Below are positions 27,989 through 37,193 of a stretch of DNA of 64,000 nt, piece after piece. Source of the stretch: Bifidobacterium sp. ESL0732 (lineage in GTDB: Bacteria; Actinomycetota; Actinomycetes; Actinomycetales; Bifidobacteriaceae); assembly GCF_029395535.1 (NCBI RefSeq), contig NZ_CP113920.1, forward strand, positions 1,054,001-1,118,000, written 5' to 3'. The position numbers were made by a program, and so were the translations under genes. Under the pieces are notes generated by a model. That model had not been told where the DNA came from, made no database searches, and was given only the letters and a program-made list of their open reading frames with translations. Within the stretch, counting starts at the first letter, position 1; each line of letters opens with the position of its first letter.

Positions 27989-29623
27989 TTAATATCCGGG
28001 ATGCCATGTGGCCGCGTCCAGCGCCGCGTTCACGTCGCCGACGGGCTCACGGTTGAGACCTTCCTTGATGGCCTCGCTGGCCACCGCGTAGGCCACGCGG
28101 CGTGAGATTTCGGTGAGACTGCTGACCGGTGGCAGAACGGCCACACCCGGCTTGTCGACGTCGATCATATCCGAGATGGCATATGCCGCGGCCAGAAGCA
28201 TGCCCTGGCTGATATGGCTGGCCTTGCCCACGATGGCGCCGAAGCAGATGCCAGGGTACATCAGCGCATTGTTGCCTTGGCCTACGTAATGCATGACACC
28301 GTCGTATTCGACCGGATCGGAAGGCGTGCCGGTGGTGACGAACGCACGGCCGTCGCTCCAGTTGATCACATCGACCGCTTTGGCCTCCATCAGCTCGGTC
28401 GGGTTTGAGATCGGGCAGATCAGCGGGCGCTCGCAGTACTTGGACATCGTGCGCACCACGTCCTCGGTGAAGGCACCGGTATTGGTGGAGGTGCCGATGA
28501 GCACGGTCGGCTTGAACGCTTCTACAATGGCTGCCAAGTCAGTCGGGTCGCTGAGTCCGGCGAATTCCCCGGGCTTGCGGGCATACTTCTTCTGACCTTC
28601 GGTCAGGTCGTCCTGGCCTTCCTCGATCAGGCCGAAGCGGTCGACCAGCGCCACCTGACGCTTGGCGTCCTCCGGGTCGATGCCACCGCGCTCGATGAGG
28701 TCTTCGACCAGCTGGTCCGCGATGCCCACACCGGCGGTGCCTGCACCGTAGACCAGGATGCGTGTGTCCTTGAAGTCGGTTTTCGCGATGTTGCGGGCGG
28801 CGATGAGTGCAGCCAGCATCGTCACGCCGGTACCTTGGATGTCATCGTTCAGTGTCAGTACATTGTTGCGATAACGTTCGAGGATTGGTGCCGCGGTGGA
28901 ACGTCCGAAGTCCTCCCAGTGGATGAGGGCGTTGGGGTAGAGATCGAGGCTTGCATGCACGAAATCGTCGATGAAATCGTCGTAACGTTGTCCACGTACG
29001 CGGCTGAAGCGGTTACCCATGTAATTCGGGTTGTCGAGCAGCTCCTTGCGGTCGGTGCCGACGTCGATCATCACTGGCAATACGCGTGAGGGGTCGATGC
29101 CAGCTGCGGCCGTGTAGACGGCGAGTTTGCCGGTAAGGATTTCCGCCCCGTTGGAACCCCAGTCGCCGATACCAAGGATACCTTCGCCGTCAGTGGCCAC
29201 GACAAGGTCGATTTCGCGCTCGCCGGCATATTGTTTGAGCGCAGCCTTGATGCGGTCGGGGTGGTCGATGGAGATGTAGGCCACATCGCTGCCGGTGTAG
29301 AACTCGGTGTAACGCTGAATGGACTGGGCCACGGTCGGTGCGTAGACGATGGGCATGTATTCGGTCAGGTGACGACCCATGCTCACATAGAAGAGGTTAC
29401 GGTTCCTGCGGCATACGCTCATCAGATAGATCCGCTTTTCCAGATTGGTCGTCTTTGACTGGAAACGTTCATAGACCACGGCCTCCTGGTGATCGAGGTC
29501 CTGGACGGCCGCGGGAAGCAGACCATCGATGCCTAGTTCCTTGCGTTCGTCGTAGGAGTAGGCCAGATCACGGTTGACAAAGGAATCGTGTAACGCGTTC
29601 ATCGTTGTCATCATCGCTCGCAT
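27989..29623 (-). CDS. Malolactic enzyme / NAD-dependent malic enzyme
   Basis: A 544-residue protein of the malic enzyme family. Its N-terminus (NRDLAYSYDERKELGIDGLLP), VVATDGEGILGIGDWGSNGAEILTGKLAVYTAAAGIDP, IHWEDFGRSTAAPILERY, the TLNDDIQGTGVTMLAAL metal site, the Rossmann YGAGTAGVGIADQLVE and the ending ATWHPGY all closely follow the pattern of lactic acid bacterial malolactic enzymes, as I recall them. These decarboxylate L-malate to L-lactate with bound NAD; ordinary malic enzyme makes pyruvate. Sequence alone does not separate the two fully. Several clustered starts exist (29623, 29614, 29611, 29602). It is divergent from a dicarboxylate carrier and precedes lysR. Confidence 0.85.
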   Translation of the reverse strand: MRAMMTTMNALHDSFVNRDLAYSYDERKELGIDGLLPAAVQDLDHQEAVVYERFQSKTTNLEKRIYLMSVCRRNRNLFYVSMGRHLTEYMPIVYAPTVAQSIQRYTEFYTGSDVAYISIDHPDRIKAALKQYAGEREIDLVVATDGEGILGIGDWGSNGAEILTGKLAVYTAAAGIDPSRVLPVMIDVGTDRKELLDNPNYMGNRFSRVRGQRYDDFIDDFVHASLDLYPNALIHWEDFGRSTAAPILERYRNNVLTLNDDIQGTGVTMLAALIAARNIAKTDFKDTRILVYGAGTAGVGIADQLVEDLIERGGIDPEDAKRQVALVDRFGLIEEGQDDLTEGQKKYARKPGEFAGLSDPTDLAAIVEAFKPTVLIGTSTNTGAFTEDVVRTMSKYCERPLICPISNPTELMEAKAVDVINWSDGRAFVTTGTPSDPVEYDGVMHYVGQGNNALMYPGICFGAIVGKASHISQGMLLAAAYAISDMIDVDKPGVAVLPPVSSLTEISRRVAYAVASEAIKEGLNREPVGDVNAALDAATWHPGY

Positions 29624-29888
29624 TCTCTTAAAGGCCTCGGCGTCTTTACCGAAGCATGTGCTTACGTGTTCACGCTATACAAGAGGATGGCGGCTCCGCA
29701 AATAAATATTTCCAATATTGAATACACGACGGTTGATCTGTATAAAACGTCGGAATTTCAAGGATTGAAGCATATTAGAAAATGTTATTTGTGGACAACA
29801 TTGCCTATCGGATAGCCTAGAAAAACGATCTGCTGAGTGGCAAAGAAGCCCATTTATCAGGCACCGTCCACTAGTTTAAGGAGAAGCT
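29624..29888. promoter_or_regulatory. Divergent control region of the malate locus
   Basis: 265 bp between the enzyme gene (minus) and the carrier gene (plus); both promoters must be here. It contains AATATT-TCC-AATATT at 29705-29719, a perfect short inverted repeat, and CTATC-G-GATAG at 29805-29815, either of which could bind a dimeric regulator. An ATAC...GTAT pair spans about 29722-29743. I cannot tell which is used. AAGGAG before 29889 is the carrier's ribosome site. Confidence 0.55.
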
Positions 29889-31343
29889 ATGGCAGCAAAT
29901 TCCCCGGCTCCGTCATCCGGAGCCATCGCCATTAACAAGACCAAGATCATCAAGGCCGCCGTCTGCGTGGTTGTCGGACTTGCGATTTTCGTCATACCGC
30001 CTCCCCAAGGGGTGCACCCAGGCGGCATGCATATGCTGGGCGTGTTCGTCGGTACGATTCTCGGCCTGATTCTCCAGCCTTTGCCGACCTCCGCTGTCGC
30101 CATCATCGGCCTGACCGTGGCCATGCTCACCGGGGCGATGGATCCCTCGAAAGAGGCGTTCTCGGGCCTTGGCAGCGCCTCGATCTGGCTGATCGTCGCG
30201 GCGTTCTTCATTGCACAGGGCTTCGTCTCGACCGGTCTGGGGCGTCGCATCGCTCTGGTCTTCATCTCATGGCTTGGCAAATCCTCCCTCGGCATCTCCT
30301 ATGGTCTTGCGGCAGCTGATTTGGTGCTGGCGCCTGCCACACCTTCGAATACTGCACGTCTGGGCGGTATCCTGTTCCCGATCATCCAATCGGTCAGCGA
30401 GGTTCAGGGATCGACCACCGAGTCCGAGGAATCCCGCAAGAAGCTGGGTGGGTTCCTTTCCGCTACGGCCAACAATGTCAACGCTATTACCTCGGCGATG
30501 TTCGCCACTTCCATGGCCGCCGGACCCGTGGTGATCCAGCTTGCCGCGCAGATGCACCATCCGATTGGCTGGGGAACGTGGGCGATCGCCTGCATTATTC
30601 CCGGTCTGCTCTGCCTGATCCTCATTCCGGCCCTGATCTACAAGATATTCCCGCCGACCATCAAGCATGTGCCTACGGCCAAGACGGATGCCAAAGCGGA
30701 ACTCAAAGCGATGGGTTCGCTGAGCCCCAAGGAATGGGTCATGGCGCTTTCCTTCGTGCTGATGCTCATCCTCTGGGCCACCGGTTCGATGACCGGCATC
30801 TCGGCCACCACGGTCGCCTTCCTTGGCGTCACCATCCTGCTGTGCACGGGAATCATCACTTGGAAATCCATGGCCAACGACAAGTCCGCTTGGTCCACGC
30901 TGATCTTCTTCGGCGTGCTGGTCGGCATGGCCAAGCCGTTGAGCACCCTTGGCGTCACCGATTGGCTCGGCGGCCTGATCGCACACATGGTAGGTGGCAT
31001 GCCTTGGTATGCAGTCCTCTTCATTCTTGGCATCTGCTACGTGCTGGTCCACTATCTGTTCGCCTCCGAACTGGCCCAGGTGGTCGCGCTGTACACGCTC
31101 TTCGTCACCGTCACCATCGCGGCAGGCGCTCCTGCTCCCGTTGCCGTGCTCACCTTTGGTGCCCTTTCCGGTCTGATCGGAGCCATGACGCATTATGCGT
31201 CCGGACCCTCCGCCCTGATTTACGGCGCTGATTATCTCAAGACCTCCGAATTCCTTCGTGTGGGCATCATCTGCGCCATGGTCACCACCGTCATCTTCCT
31301 GACCGTCGGCGTCGGCTGGTGGAAGGTCATCGGTCTTTGGTGA
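29889..31343 (+). CDS. DASS-family 2-oxoacid/malate carrier
   Basis: A 484-residue inner-membrane carrier with about twelve hydrophobic segments. It has the two signatures of the plastid DiT1-like 2-oxoglutarate/malate translocator branch of the divalent anion:Na+ symporter family: LVLAPATPSNTARLGGILFP with FLSATANNVNAITSAMFATSMAAGP in the first half, and GAMTHYASGPSALIYGADYL near the C-terminus. It probably imports malate (or exchanges it) for the enzyme encoded divergently. TTTAAGGAGAAGCT precedes the ATG. Malolactic loci more often use MleP-type carriers, so pairing with this family is a local variation. A terminator follows 35 bp after the stop. Confidence 0.88.
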   Translation: MAANSPAPSSGAIAINKTKIIKAAVCVVVGLAIFVIPPPQGVHPGGMHMLGVFVGTILGLILQPLPTSAVAIIGLTVAMLTGAMDPSKEAFSGLGSASIWLIVAAFFIAQGFVSTGLGRRIALVFISWLGKSSLGISYGLAAADLVLAPATPSNTARLGGILFPIIQSVSEVQGSTTESEESRKKLGGFLSATANNVNAITSAMFATSMAAGPVVIQLAAQMHHPIGWGTWAIACIIPGLLCLILIPALIYKIFPPTIKHVPTAKTDAKAELKAMGSLSPKEWVMALSFVLMLILWATGSMTGISATTVAFLGVTILLCTGIITWKSMANDKSAWSTLIFFGVLVGMAKPLSTLGVTDWLGGLIAHMVGGMPWYAVLFILGICYVLVHYLFASELAQVVALYTLFVTVTIAAGAPAPVAVLTFGALSGLIGAMTHYASGPSALIYGADYLKTSEFLRVGIICAMVTTVIFLTVGVGWWKVIGLW

Positions 31344-31660
31344 TGTGTTATTCGCCGTATCGGTAGTTTCTTACTATAAAAATCCCGTTCCGCCATTGAA
31401 TGTTGGAACGGGATTTTGTTATCGGAGACATTGCTTTAAGCCATTATCGACGATGTGAGGTGTCATGTCAGACTGGCTGATATGATATTGAGTGTTGTTT
31501 CGGCAGGTTTGAATATCTGTCGCGCTTTGGCGAGGGGAAGCGATTCCCGTTATCGACTGGGCTGAATATGTTGGGTCTCTTTGAGGCTGTGATTTCGGCG
31601 CGTCGGTGCACCGAAACAACGCAGTACATAATAATAGGTAAATCTCAAGGAGATTAGATT
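31344..31660. other. Spacer with terminator and L25 promoter region
   Basis: 317 bp. The first 75 bp hold the carrier's terminator. The remainder is moderately AT-rich and should carry the L25 promoter; the sequence just before the start, CAAGGAGATTAGATT, is a strong ribosome site. No small gene or further hairpin was recognised. Confidence 0.55.
31379..31420 (+). terminator. Terminator after the malate carrier gene
   Basis: Perfect 13-bp arms AAAATCCCGTTCC (31379-31391) and GGAACGGGATTTT (31405-31417) around a 13-nt loop, followed by GTT. Because A and T runs flank both sides, it can work in either direction. Confidence 0.85.
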
Positions 31661-32332
31661 ATGGCAAACACCATTACCATCGAAGGCGAAGTCCGCAATG
31701 AGTTCGGCAAGGGCGTGGCCCGTCGTATGCGCGTGGCTAAGCAGATTCCGGCCACCATCTACGCCGGCGGCAACGACCCTGTTTTCGTGAAGCTCCCCAT
31801 GCGTGAGACCACCTTGGCTCTGCGCCGTACGAACGCGCTGTTCACCATCAAGTATGGCAAGGATTCCAAGATGGCCGTCGTCAAGGACGTCCAGCGCAAC
31901 CCCGTCAAGCGCATTGTCGAGCACATCGACTTCTACGAGGTCAAAGCCGGCGAGAAGATCGAGGTCGACGTCCCGGTCTTCGCCGTGGGTACTCCGAAGG
32001 GTGCTGCTGTCGCGTTCGTCGACATCCAGCAGCTCCGTGTGCGCGCCAGCGTCGACCAACTGCCCGAGCGTATCGACGTCAACGTCGATGGGCTGCAGGA
32101 CGGCGAGAAAGTCTTCGCCAAGGATCTCAACCTGCCCGAAGGCGTCGAGTTCGTCAACATCAGTTCTGAAGAGTCCGTCGTCACGGTTGAGGTTCCTGAG
32201 GATGCCACCGCCACCACCGCAGTTTCTGCTGAGGATGCTGCCGCTGGCGAAAGCACTGAAGGCGCCGCAGCCGAAGGTGACGCTGCTGCTCCTGCTGCTG
32301 ATGCCGCAGCTGCTGACGCTGACAAGAAGTGA
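31661..32332 (+). CDS. rplY: 50S ribosomal protein L25/general stress protein Ctc
   Basis: A 223-residue Ctc-type L25, which binds 5S rRNA. The L25 domain is residues 1 to about 95 (ITIEGEVRNEFGKGVARRMRVAKQIPATIYAGG), followed by the TL5/Ctc beta domain to about 185 (GEKIEVDVPVFAVGTPKGAAVAF and LPERIDVNVDGLQDGEKVFAKDLNLPEGVEF). The last 35-40 residues are almost only Ala, Glu and Asp, a disordered acidic tail that is longer than in most homologues. Monocistronic by its flanking terminators. Confidence 0.94.
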   Translation: MANTITIEGEVRNEFGKGVARRMRVAKQIPATIYAGGNDPVFVKLPMRETTLALRRTNALFTIKYGKDSKMAVVKDVQRNPVKRIVEHIDFYEVKAGEKIEVDVPVFAVGTPKGAAVAFVDIQQLRVRASVDQLPERIDVNVDGLQDGEKVFAKDLNLPEGVEFVNISSEESVVTVEVPEDATATTAVSAEDAAAGESTEGAAAEGDAAAPAADAAAADADKK

Positions 32333-32398
32333 TTAGCCGATATCGTTAGCGATATCTGAGATTTTGGATCATTTTTTGGCCCGTAAATCTCTTCATGT

Positions 32399-32445
32399 TG
32401 ACCCGTGCAGTCCGTTTATATGGGCTGCATGGGTCATTTTGTCTT
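32399..32445 (+). terminator. Terminator after L25
   Basis: 15-bp arms TGACCCGTGCAGTCC (32399-32413) and GGGCTGCATGGGTCA (32422-32436), matching with two G-T pairs, an 8-nt loop and a following TTTTGTCTT. A smaller GATATCG/CGATATC hairpin at 32339-32356 precedes it, just after the stop codon. Confidence 0.85.
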
Positions 32446-32619
32446 CTGGTTTTTCATGGGTGAACATTTTCAATCGTTTGGGCAGATTTTTCAGAATGTG
32501 AACTATTCCACCATGCCCGTGCGGTTCTGTGCAAAGGTAGCAGCATAACCAAAGCGCCACAAGCGTACGGCAAACTACCATTCCGGCCGCAAGGCGGCTG
32601 AAGCAAAGAAGAAGTGCAA

Positions 32620-33747
32620 ATGACTGAGCAAACCCATCATGATCCGCAAGCGTTGTCGCAATTGACCGAGCCTTTCAAGGTTCTTGACAACCCACATCCC
32701 GCAACCGACGCCGAGCGCGCGAAGCTGATTGACAAGCCGGCGTTCGGCCAGCTTTTCAGCGACAACATGGTCCACATGGTATGGCACAAGTCCAGCGGCT
32801 GGGGCGATCGCCGGGTCGAGCCGTATGGCCCGCTTGCCATGGATCCGGGTGCCTCGGTTCTGCATTATGCGCAGGAATGCTTCGAAGGTCTCAAGGCCTA
32901 TCGCCACGCCGACGGCAGCACCTGGCTGTTCCGTCCGGATGCCAACGCCGAGCGCTTCGCCAATTCTGCCAAGCGCCTGTATTTGCCCGAACTTTCCAAG
33001 GACGATTTCCTGGGCTCGGTCGCCGCGTTGGTCAAGCGTGACGTCGAATGGGTGCCGACCCGTCGCGAGTATACGCTCTACATGCGCCCGTATATGTTCG
33101 CCTCCGAGGCGTTCCTCGGCGTGCGCGCCCCGCAGACCGTCGACTACTGCGTCATCGCCTCGCCTTCCGGCCCGTACTTCCCGGGCGGCGTCAAGCCGGT
33201 GAGCATCTGGGTGGAAGACAAGTGGTTCCGTACCGGCCCCGGCGGCACCGGCTTTGCCAAGTGCGGCGGCAATTATGCGGCGTCCCTACTGGGCGAGTAC
33301 CGCGGTGCCGACCACGGCTGCGAGCAGGTCTGCTTCGTCGACGCGGCCACCAAGACCTATCTTGAGGAGCTCGGCGGCATGAACATGTTCACCGTTCATA
33401 AGGACGGCCATTTGGAGACCCCGTCGCTCACCGGCAACATCCTGCCCGGCGTCACCCGCCGTTCGCTCATCCAGCTGGCGCAGGACCACGGCCGCGATGT
33501 CGTGGAGACCATGATTAAGCTTGACGACCTGCTGGAGGACATTAAGTCCGGCGAGGTCACCGAGGTCTTTGCCTGCGGCACCGCCGCGATCATCACCCCG
33601 ATCGGCCGCTTCAAGTCCGAGACGTTCGACGTCGAAGTGGGTGGCGGCAAGTCCGGCGACCTCACGCTGCAGCTGCGCGACGAACTGCTCGGTATCCAGA
33701 TGGGCGAGATCGAAGATCCGCATGACTGGATGTGGAGGGTCTGCTGA
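32620..33747 (+). CDS. ilvE: Branched-chain amino acid aminotransferase
   Basis: A 375-residue fold-type IV PLP aminotransferase that makes Leu, Ile and Val from their 2-oxoacids with glutamate. The long bacterial/eukaryotic BCAT type is shown by GDRRVEPYGPLAMDPGASVLHYAQECFEGLKAYR, YMRPYMFASEAFLGV, the PLP lysine in GFAKCGGNYAASL and GTAAIITPIGRF. ATG 32620 is used because AAGAAGAAG lies about eight bases before it; a GTG six bases upstream is also in frame. Stands alone between two terminators. The spacer 32333-32619 holds the L25 terminator and presumably the ilvE promoter; I see no leucine-type leader peptide with a run of branched-chain codons. Confidence 0.95.
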   Translation: MTEQTHHDPQALSQLTEPFKVLDNPHPATDAERAKLIDKPAFGQLFSDNMVHMVWHKSSGWGDRRVEPYGPLAMDPGASVLHYAQECFEGLKAYRHADGSTWLFRPDANAERFANSAKRLYLPELSKDDFLGSVAALVKRDVEWVPTRREYTLYMRPYMFASEAFLGVRAPQTVDYCVIASPSGPYFPGGVKPVSIWVEDKWFRTGPGGTGFAKCGGNYAASLLGEYRGADHGCEQVCFVDAATKTYLEELGGMNMFTVHKDGHLETPSLTGNILPGVTRRSLIQLAQDHGRDVVETMIKLDDLLEDIKSGEVTEVFACGTAAIITPIGRFKSETFDVEVGGGKSGDLTLQLRDELLGIQMGEIEDPHDWMWRVC

Positions 33748-33816
33748 GCGATTTAAAGGTTTAGGCTTTAAAGTCCAAGCTTTAGAGCCGATTTGGAACT
33801 TTTAAGTTTCGTATTG

Positions 33817-33880
33817 CAAACGACTTGTGTCGGCACATGATTCATCGTGATGACGGCACAGGTCGTTTGTTCTGTATTTT
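33817..33880 (+). terminator. Terminator after ilvE
   Basis: Arms CAAACGACTTGTG (33817-33829) and CACAGGTCGTTTG (33857-33869) with one mismatch, followed by TTCTGTATTTT. The 27-nt loop contains a second small palindrome, TCATC-GT-GATGA, so the structure could branch. Confidence 0.75.
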
Positions 33881-33940
33881 GGCTGATATTTGGTATACTT
33901 TGCTATTGGTCTTTATGCAATTTGACGAAGGATGTGCGAT

Positions 33941-34657
33941 ATGCAGTTGGCGCTGGAAAGTAATGTCTTTTTCTGGGCCATCGAATATATTGCGACCTTT
34001 TGCTGCGGCTTGTTGGGCGGGCTTTGCGCCGTCAAGAAAAAGTACGATTTCATCGCCATCCTGATGACTGTCTGGCTCACCGGCCTCGGCGGGGGCATCA
34101 TTCGTGACGTTCTGCTGGGGATATTCCCGTCCGTCGGCGTTTCCAATAAGGGGCTGGTCGTTACTTCGCTGTTGGCCAGCATCACGGTCGCCATCATTTA
34201 TCCGGAAGTCGACCGGCTCAAATGGATCATGGTCGCGCTTGACGCACTGGCGCTTGGTCTCTACACGGTCAACGGCACACAAAAGGCGTTGATTTACCAC
34301 ACGTCAGGCATGACGGCGGTGTTTATGGGACTGATTACGGCCATCGGGGGAGGCCTTATTCGTGACATCCTGATCAACGACGTCCCATCGGTCATCCGTG
34401 ACAGCCATTGGTATGCAGTTCCGGCGTTGATCGGCAGCGTGTTGACGGTGTTCGTTACGCGAACCTATGAGCATCACGCGATCAATTTCACAGTGCAGGT
34501 CATTGGTGACATCGCTATCGTCTCCTTCGTCGTCATCCTGCGCGTGCTCTCTGTCCGTTTCGACTGGAAGGTGCCAGGTGCCATCAGACGGAACCGTACG
34601 TATCTGCCGTTGCCTGTCAAGGAGGATGAGGACGAGAAAAGTGACAACAACAAGTAA
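33941..34657 (+). CDS. TRIC-type cation channel family protein (UPF0126)
   Basis: A 238-residue membrane protein with seven hydrophobic segments arranged as two repeated halves, each with a Gly-rich motif: GLGGGIIRDVLLGIFPS near residue 47 and AIGGGLIRDILINDVPSV near residue 133. This is the pattern of prokaryotic TRIC homologues, K+-permeable trimeric channels. ATG 33941 is favoured because AAGGA lies eight bases before it; an ATG nine bases upstream is also in frame. The C-terminal 30 residues are charged. Ion selectivity here is inferred from the family only. Confidence 0.85.
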   Translation: MQLALESNVFFWAIEYIATFCCGLLGGLCAVKKKYDFIAILMTVWLTGLGGGIIRDVLLGIFPSVGVSNKGLVVTSLLASITVAIIYPEVDRLKWIMVALDALALGLYTVNGTQKALIYHTSGMTAVFMGLITAIGGGLIRDILINDVPSVIRDSHWYAVPALIGSVLTVFVTRTYEHHAINFTVQVIGDIAIVSFVVILRVLSVRFDWKVPGAIRRNRTYLPLPVKEDEDEKSDNNK

Positions 34658-35178
34658 AATTTGTGACCATTGTTGATTGGTCAACCAATGTTCGATTGAG
34701 ATTACATGTTTCGTAAGAAAAACCAATCGCGTCGACAGTGCTTAGTAAGCATTGTGGGGGACTTGTTGATGTGTGGAGTTTACATCTTTTTATGCTTGAG
34801 TGTCAGAGGTAAGGGGAGGAGAGTTAGTCACGGGTCGCAGAAATAGAGTTCAATTGCTCTTCGGTCCAGGCAATCTCATTATTAAATACCGGTATCAAGA
34901 ATGATCAGAGTAATGATCACTGTTGGCAACGGGTAAAATCATGCATAGCTTATTACAAGCATTTGTTGTCCGCGCAAGTTGGGAAAATAGATGCACCTGA
35001 CACCAGACTTTCAGCTCAAAGACGTGACTGTCTGAAGGCTTTTAGGCAAGAGTTTGTGAATCACTATTGCACTCCAATCACATATATGGGTCAGGTGGAC
35101 AATTCGAAAAAGATGTTTATTGGCTGATTCGTATAATTGGCTTACCGCATCCATTGAATCGACTCGAAGGGGAGTAGC
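34658..35178. other. 521-bp AT-richer spacer, probably degraded sequence
   Basis: The longest gene-free stretch of the window, clearly AT-richer than its flanks. A 100-codon frame (34828-35127, plus) is open without ATG, GTG or TTG in its first half. A 46-codon ATG frame starts at 34706 (MFRKKNQSRRQCLVSIVG...) with a hydrophobic middle but no ribosome site. On the minus strand 34824-34904 encodes a C-terminus-like IAWTEEQLNSISATRD before a stop. A TTGGT-CA-ACCAA repeat lies near 34676-34687. None is convincing as a gene; remnants are more likely. The sequence AAGGGGAG before 35179 serves the next gene. Confidence 0.5.
34824..34904 (-). pseudogene. Possible gene remnant, C-terminal fragment only
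   Basis: A 26-residue frame on the minus strand reads SFLIPVF then NNEIAWTEEQLNSISATRD and stops. The acidic, helical look of the end resembles a real protein tail, but the frame is closed upstream by TGA and no start or ribosome site fits. The family was not recognised. It may equally be chance. Confidence 0.2.
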
Positions 35179-37077
35179 GTGCAGATTGGTGATAGTACAA
35201 GGAATGATAAGCCTGCGGCAAAGGGGCGTTCTCGCATTCCGTCTCTGACGACATTGCGAAGGTCATTACGGCTATTGATGGCAGTGGCGCCGATATCCGT
35301 CATTGTCCTCCTCATTCTTACTGTGGTGCGGGCCCTGCTGTCGCCCCTACAGATTTTGGCCACAACACAGATCGTAAATTCCGTGGCTACGGGTGTGCTT
35401 GCGAAGGTTGTCGATTCGGCGGTGCTTTTCGCCGTGGTCCTAGTGGGAATGTTCGTGGCCGAGAACGTCATTAAATACCTATCCGACTCAATTCGAGAAA
35501 AACTCTCCTACCGCGCCAATTGCAGTATCATCGATAAGCTCACTACGCTGGAAACGCAGCAGTTCGAGGATGCACAGACCAACGATTGCATACAGCGGGC
35601 CGGAGGGGATACCGGCGGACATATCTTTACTATATTTGATAGCGCACGTGATTTTCTACAGTCGTTGCTCACTATCGTATCCGTGTTCTCCTTACTGGTC
35701 TCATGGAACAAATGGGTGGCCTTTTTCCTTCTGCTGGCGCCTATTCCAGGTACCATCGGCACCTTGATGGCCAGTTCCAAACAGTACAATATCGATTACC
35801 GGCGGGCAGGGGAAAAGCGCCTGTCGGACTATTATCGTTCGATTCTGACATCGGATAATGCGGCCAAGGAAGTCCATCTGTTTGGTCTGGGCGGTTTGTT
35901 GTCAGGGCGTTATAAGACGCTTATCGCAGGTTTTCTCAAACAGGATCTCGGTATGTCGCGTACCTATCTGTGGATTGCGCTTGGCTTGGGGATTCTTACG
36001 ACTCTGGCTAATATCGGGGCGGTCGCCGTGGGCGCGCTTCAGGCTATGCATACAGGTAACGTCGGGCAGCTGGCCGGTTATATCAGTGCGACAGGGTCAT
36101 TCGGACAATCGGTATTACTCATTTTGGTTTCGGTCTCCAGCATGTATCAGAGTCTGCTGTACGCCGGCAATTGGGTTCATCTCATGGACACGCAGCCGGC
36201 TGTGATTCGCTCCGGCGGCGAGAAACTCGATGATGGAACGCCCATGACCGTTTCGTTCCGAAACGTAAGATTTGCCTATCCTGGTTCCACGGATGGCAAG
36301 GAAATTCTCCATGGTGTCTCTTTTGATCTTCCCGCCGGTCAATGTTCGGCTCTTGTCGGACTCAATGGCGCGGGTAAATCGACTATCGCAAAACTGATTT
36401 TACGTGTCTATGAGCCCACTTCCGGGTCGATTCTCATTAACGGCAGGGATATCAGTGAATATTCCCGTTCGTCATTGTACGGGCGGTGTTCTGCGATTTT
36501 CCAGGATTATATACGTTACGAGCGGCCCTTACGTGAGAATGTGGGATTTGGCGATCCGGATCGAATCGACGACGATGACGCCATTGAACATGCGCTTGAT
36601 CTAGTAGGGATGAAGGGTTTGGAGCAGTCACTGCCCGAAGGTCTGGATACTGTATTGGGAAGGCACTTCGAAGGCGGTTACCAACTTTCTATCGGGCAAT
36701 GGCAGCGTGTCGCCCTGGCCCGCGCCTTGTTCAGGCGGCCGTCATTGCTTATTATGGATGAGCCGACCGCATCCGTGGACGCCCTTTCCGAGAAGCATTT
36801 CTTCGACTCGCTGGATCGGGCGGATAGTACGGAGGAAGGGCAGCGGCGCACCACCATCCTCATCGCCCATCGTTTCACCACCATCACCCACGCCAGTCAT
36901 ATCGTCGTCCTGCGTGACGGCGATATCGTCGGAGAGGGCGATCACGAGACATTATTGTCCGATTGCCCGTATTACCGCGGTTTATATGAGGCCCAAGTGG
37001 TCAGTCAGCAGCACGAGGATCCCGCATTGATGCTGCGTCCGGAGAACATCGAAGGCACTTCCCGTTGTAATCATTGA
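35179..37077 (+). CDS. ABC exporter, fused permease and ATPase, LanT-like without peptidase domain
   Basis: A 632-residue half-transporter. Residues 1 to about 340 contain the membrane part (segments near 40, 75, 175, 260 and 300); residues from about 350 hold the ATPase: Walker A LVGLNGAGKSTIAKL near 392, Q-loop IFQDYIRYERPLRENVGFG, signature LSIGQWQRVALARAL near 504, Walker B LLIMDEPTASVDALSE. The FQDYxRYE and GxQLSxGQWQ patterns are those of lantibiotic and bacteriocin exporters of the NisT/SpaT kind, which lack the C39 peptidase. GTG 35179 follows AAGGGGAG. No precursor peptide or modification enzyme is recognisable nearby, so the cargo is unknown. Confidence 0.82.
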   Translation: MQIGDSTRNDKPAAKGRSRIPSLTTLRRSLRLLMAVAPISVIVLLILTVVRALLSPLQILATTQIVNSVATGVLAKVVDSAVLFAVVLVGMFVAENVIKYLSDSIREKLSYRANCSIIDKLTTLETQQFEDAQTNDCIQRAGGDTGGHIFTIFDSARDFLQSLLTIVSVFSLLVSWNKWVAFFLLLAPIPGTIGTLMASSKQYNIDYRRAGEKRLSDYYRSILTSDNAAKEVHLFGLGGLLSGRYKTLIAGFLKQDLGMSRTYLWIALGLGILTTLANIGAVAVGALQAMHTGNVGQLAGYISATGSFGQSVLLILVSVSSMYQSLLYAGNWVHLMDTQPAVIRSGGEKLDDGTPMTVSFRNVRFAYPGSTDGKEILHGVSFDLPAGQCSALVGLNGAGKSTIAKLILRVYEPTSGSILINGRDISEYSRSSLYGRCSAIFQDYIRYERPLRENVGFGDPDRIDDDDAIEHALDLVGMKGLEQSLPEGLDTVLGRHFEGGYQLSIGQWQRVALARALFRRPSLLIMDEPTASVDALSEKHFFDSLDRADSTEEGQRRTTILIAHRFTTITHASHIVVLRDGDIVGEGDHETLLSDCPYYRGLYEAQVVSQQHEDPALMLRPENIEGTSRCNH

Positions 37078-37193
37078 TTGCCCGCGGATTCTGTCATCGC
37101 GTTCGCTGGAATTCCAGATATTCGAATTCCATGCGAACGACGAAAGTCACGAAAACGGACCAGAAACGTGCTTTTCGTCGTTTAAGCGGGCGT

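Noticed and set aside
32220..32330. Ala/Glu-rich end of L25 as a frameshift artefact
   Set aside because: The frame is intact, codon use matches the gene and acidic tails occur in Ctc proteins, so it is a genuine extension.
32333..32619. Leucine/isoleucine attenuator leader before ilvE
   Set aside because: No leader peptide with a run of branched-chain codons; the hairpins belong to the L25 terminator.
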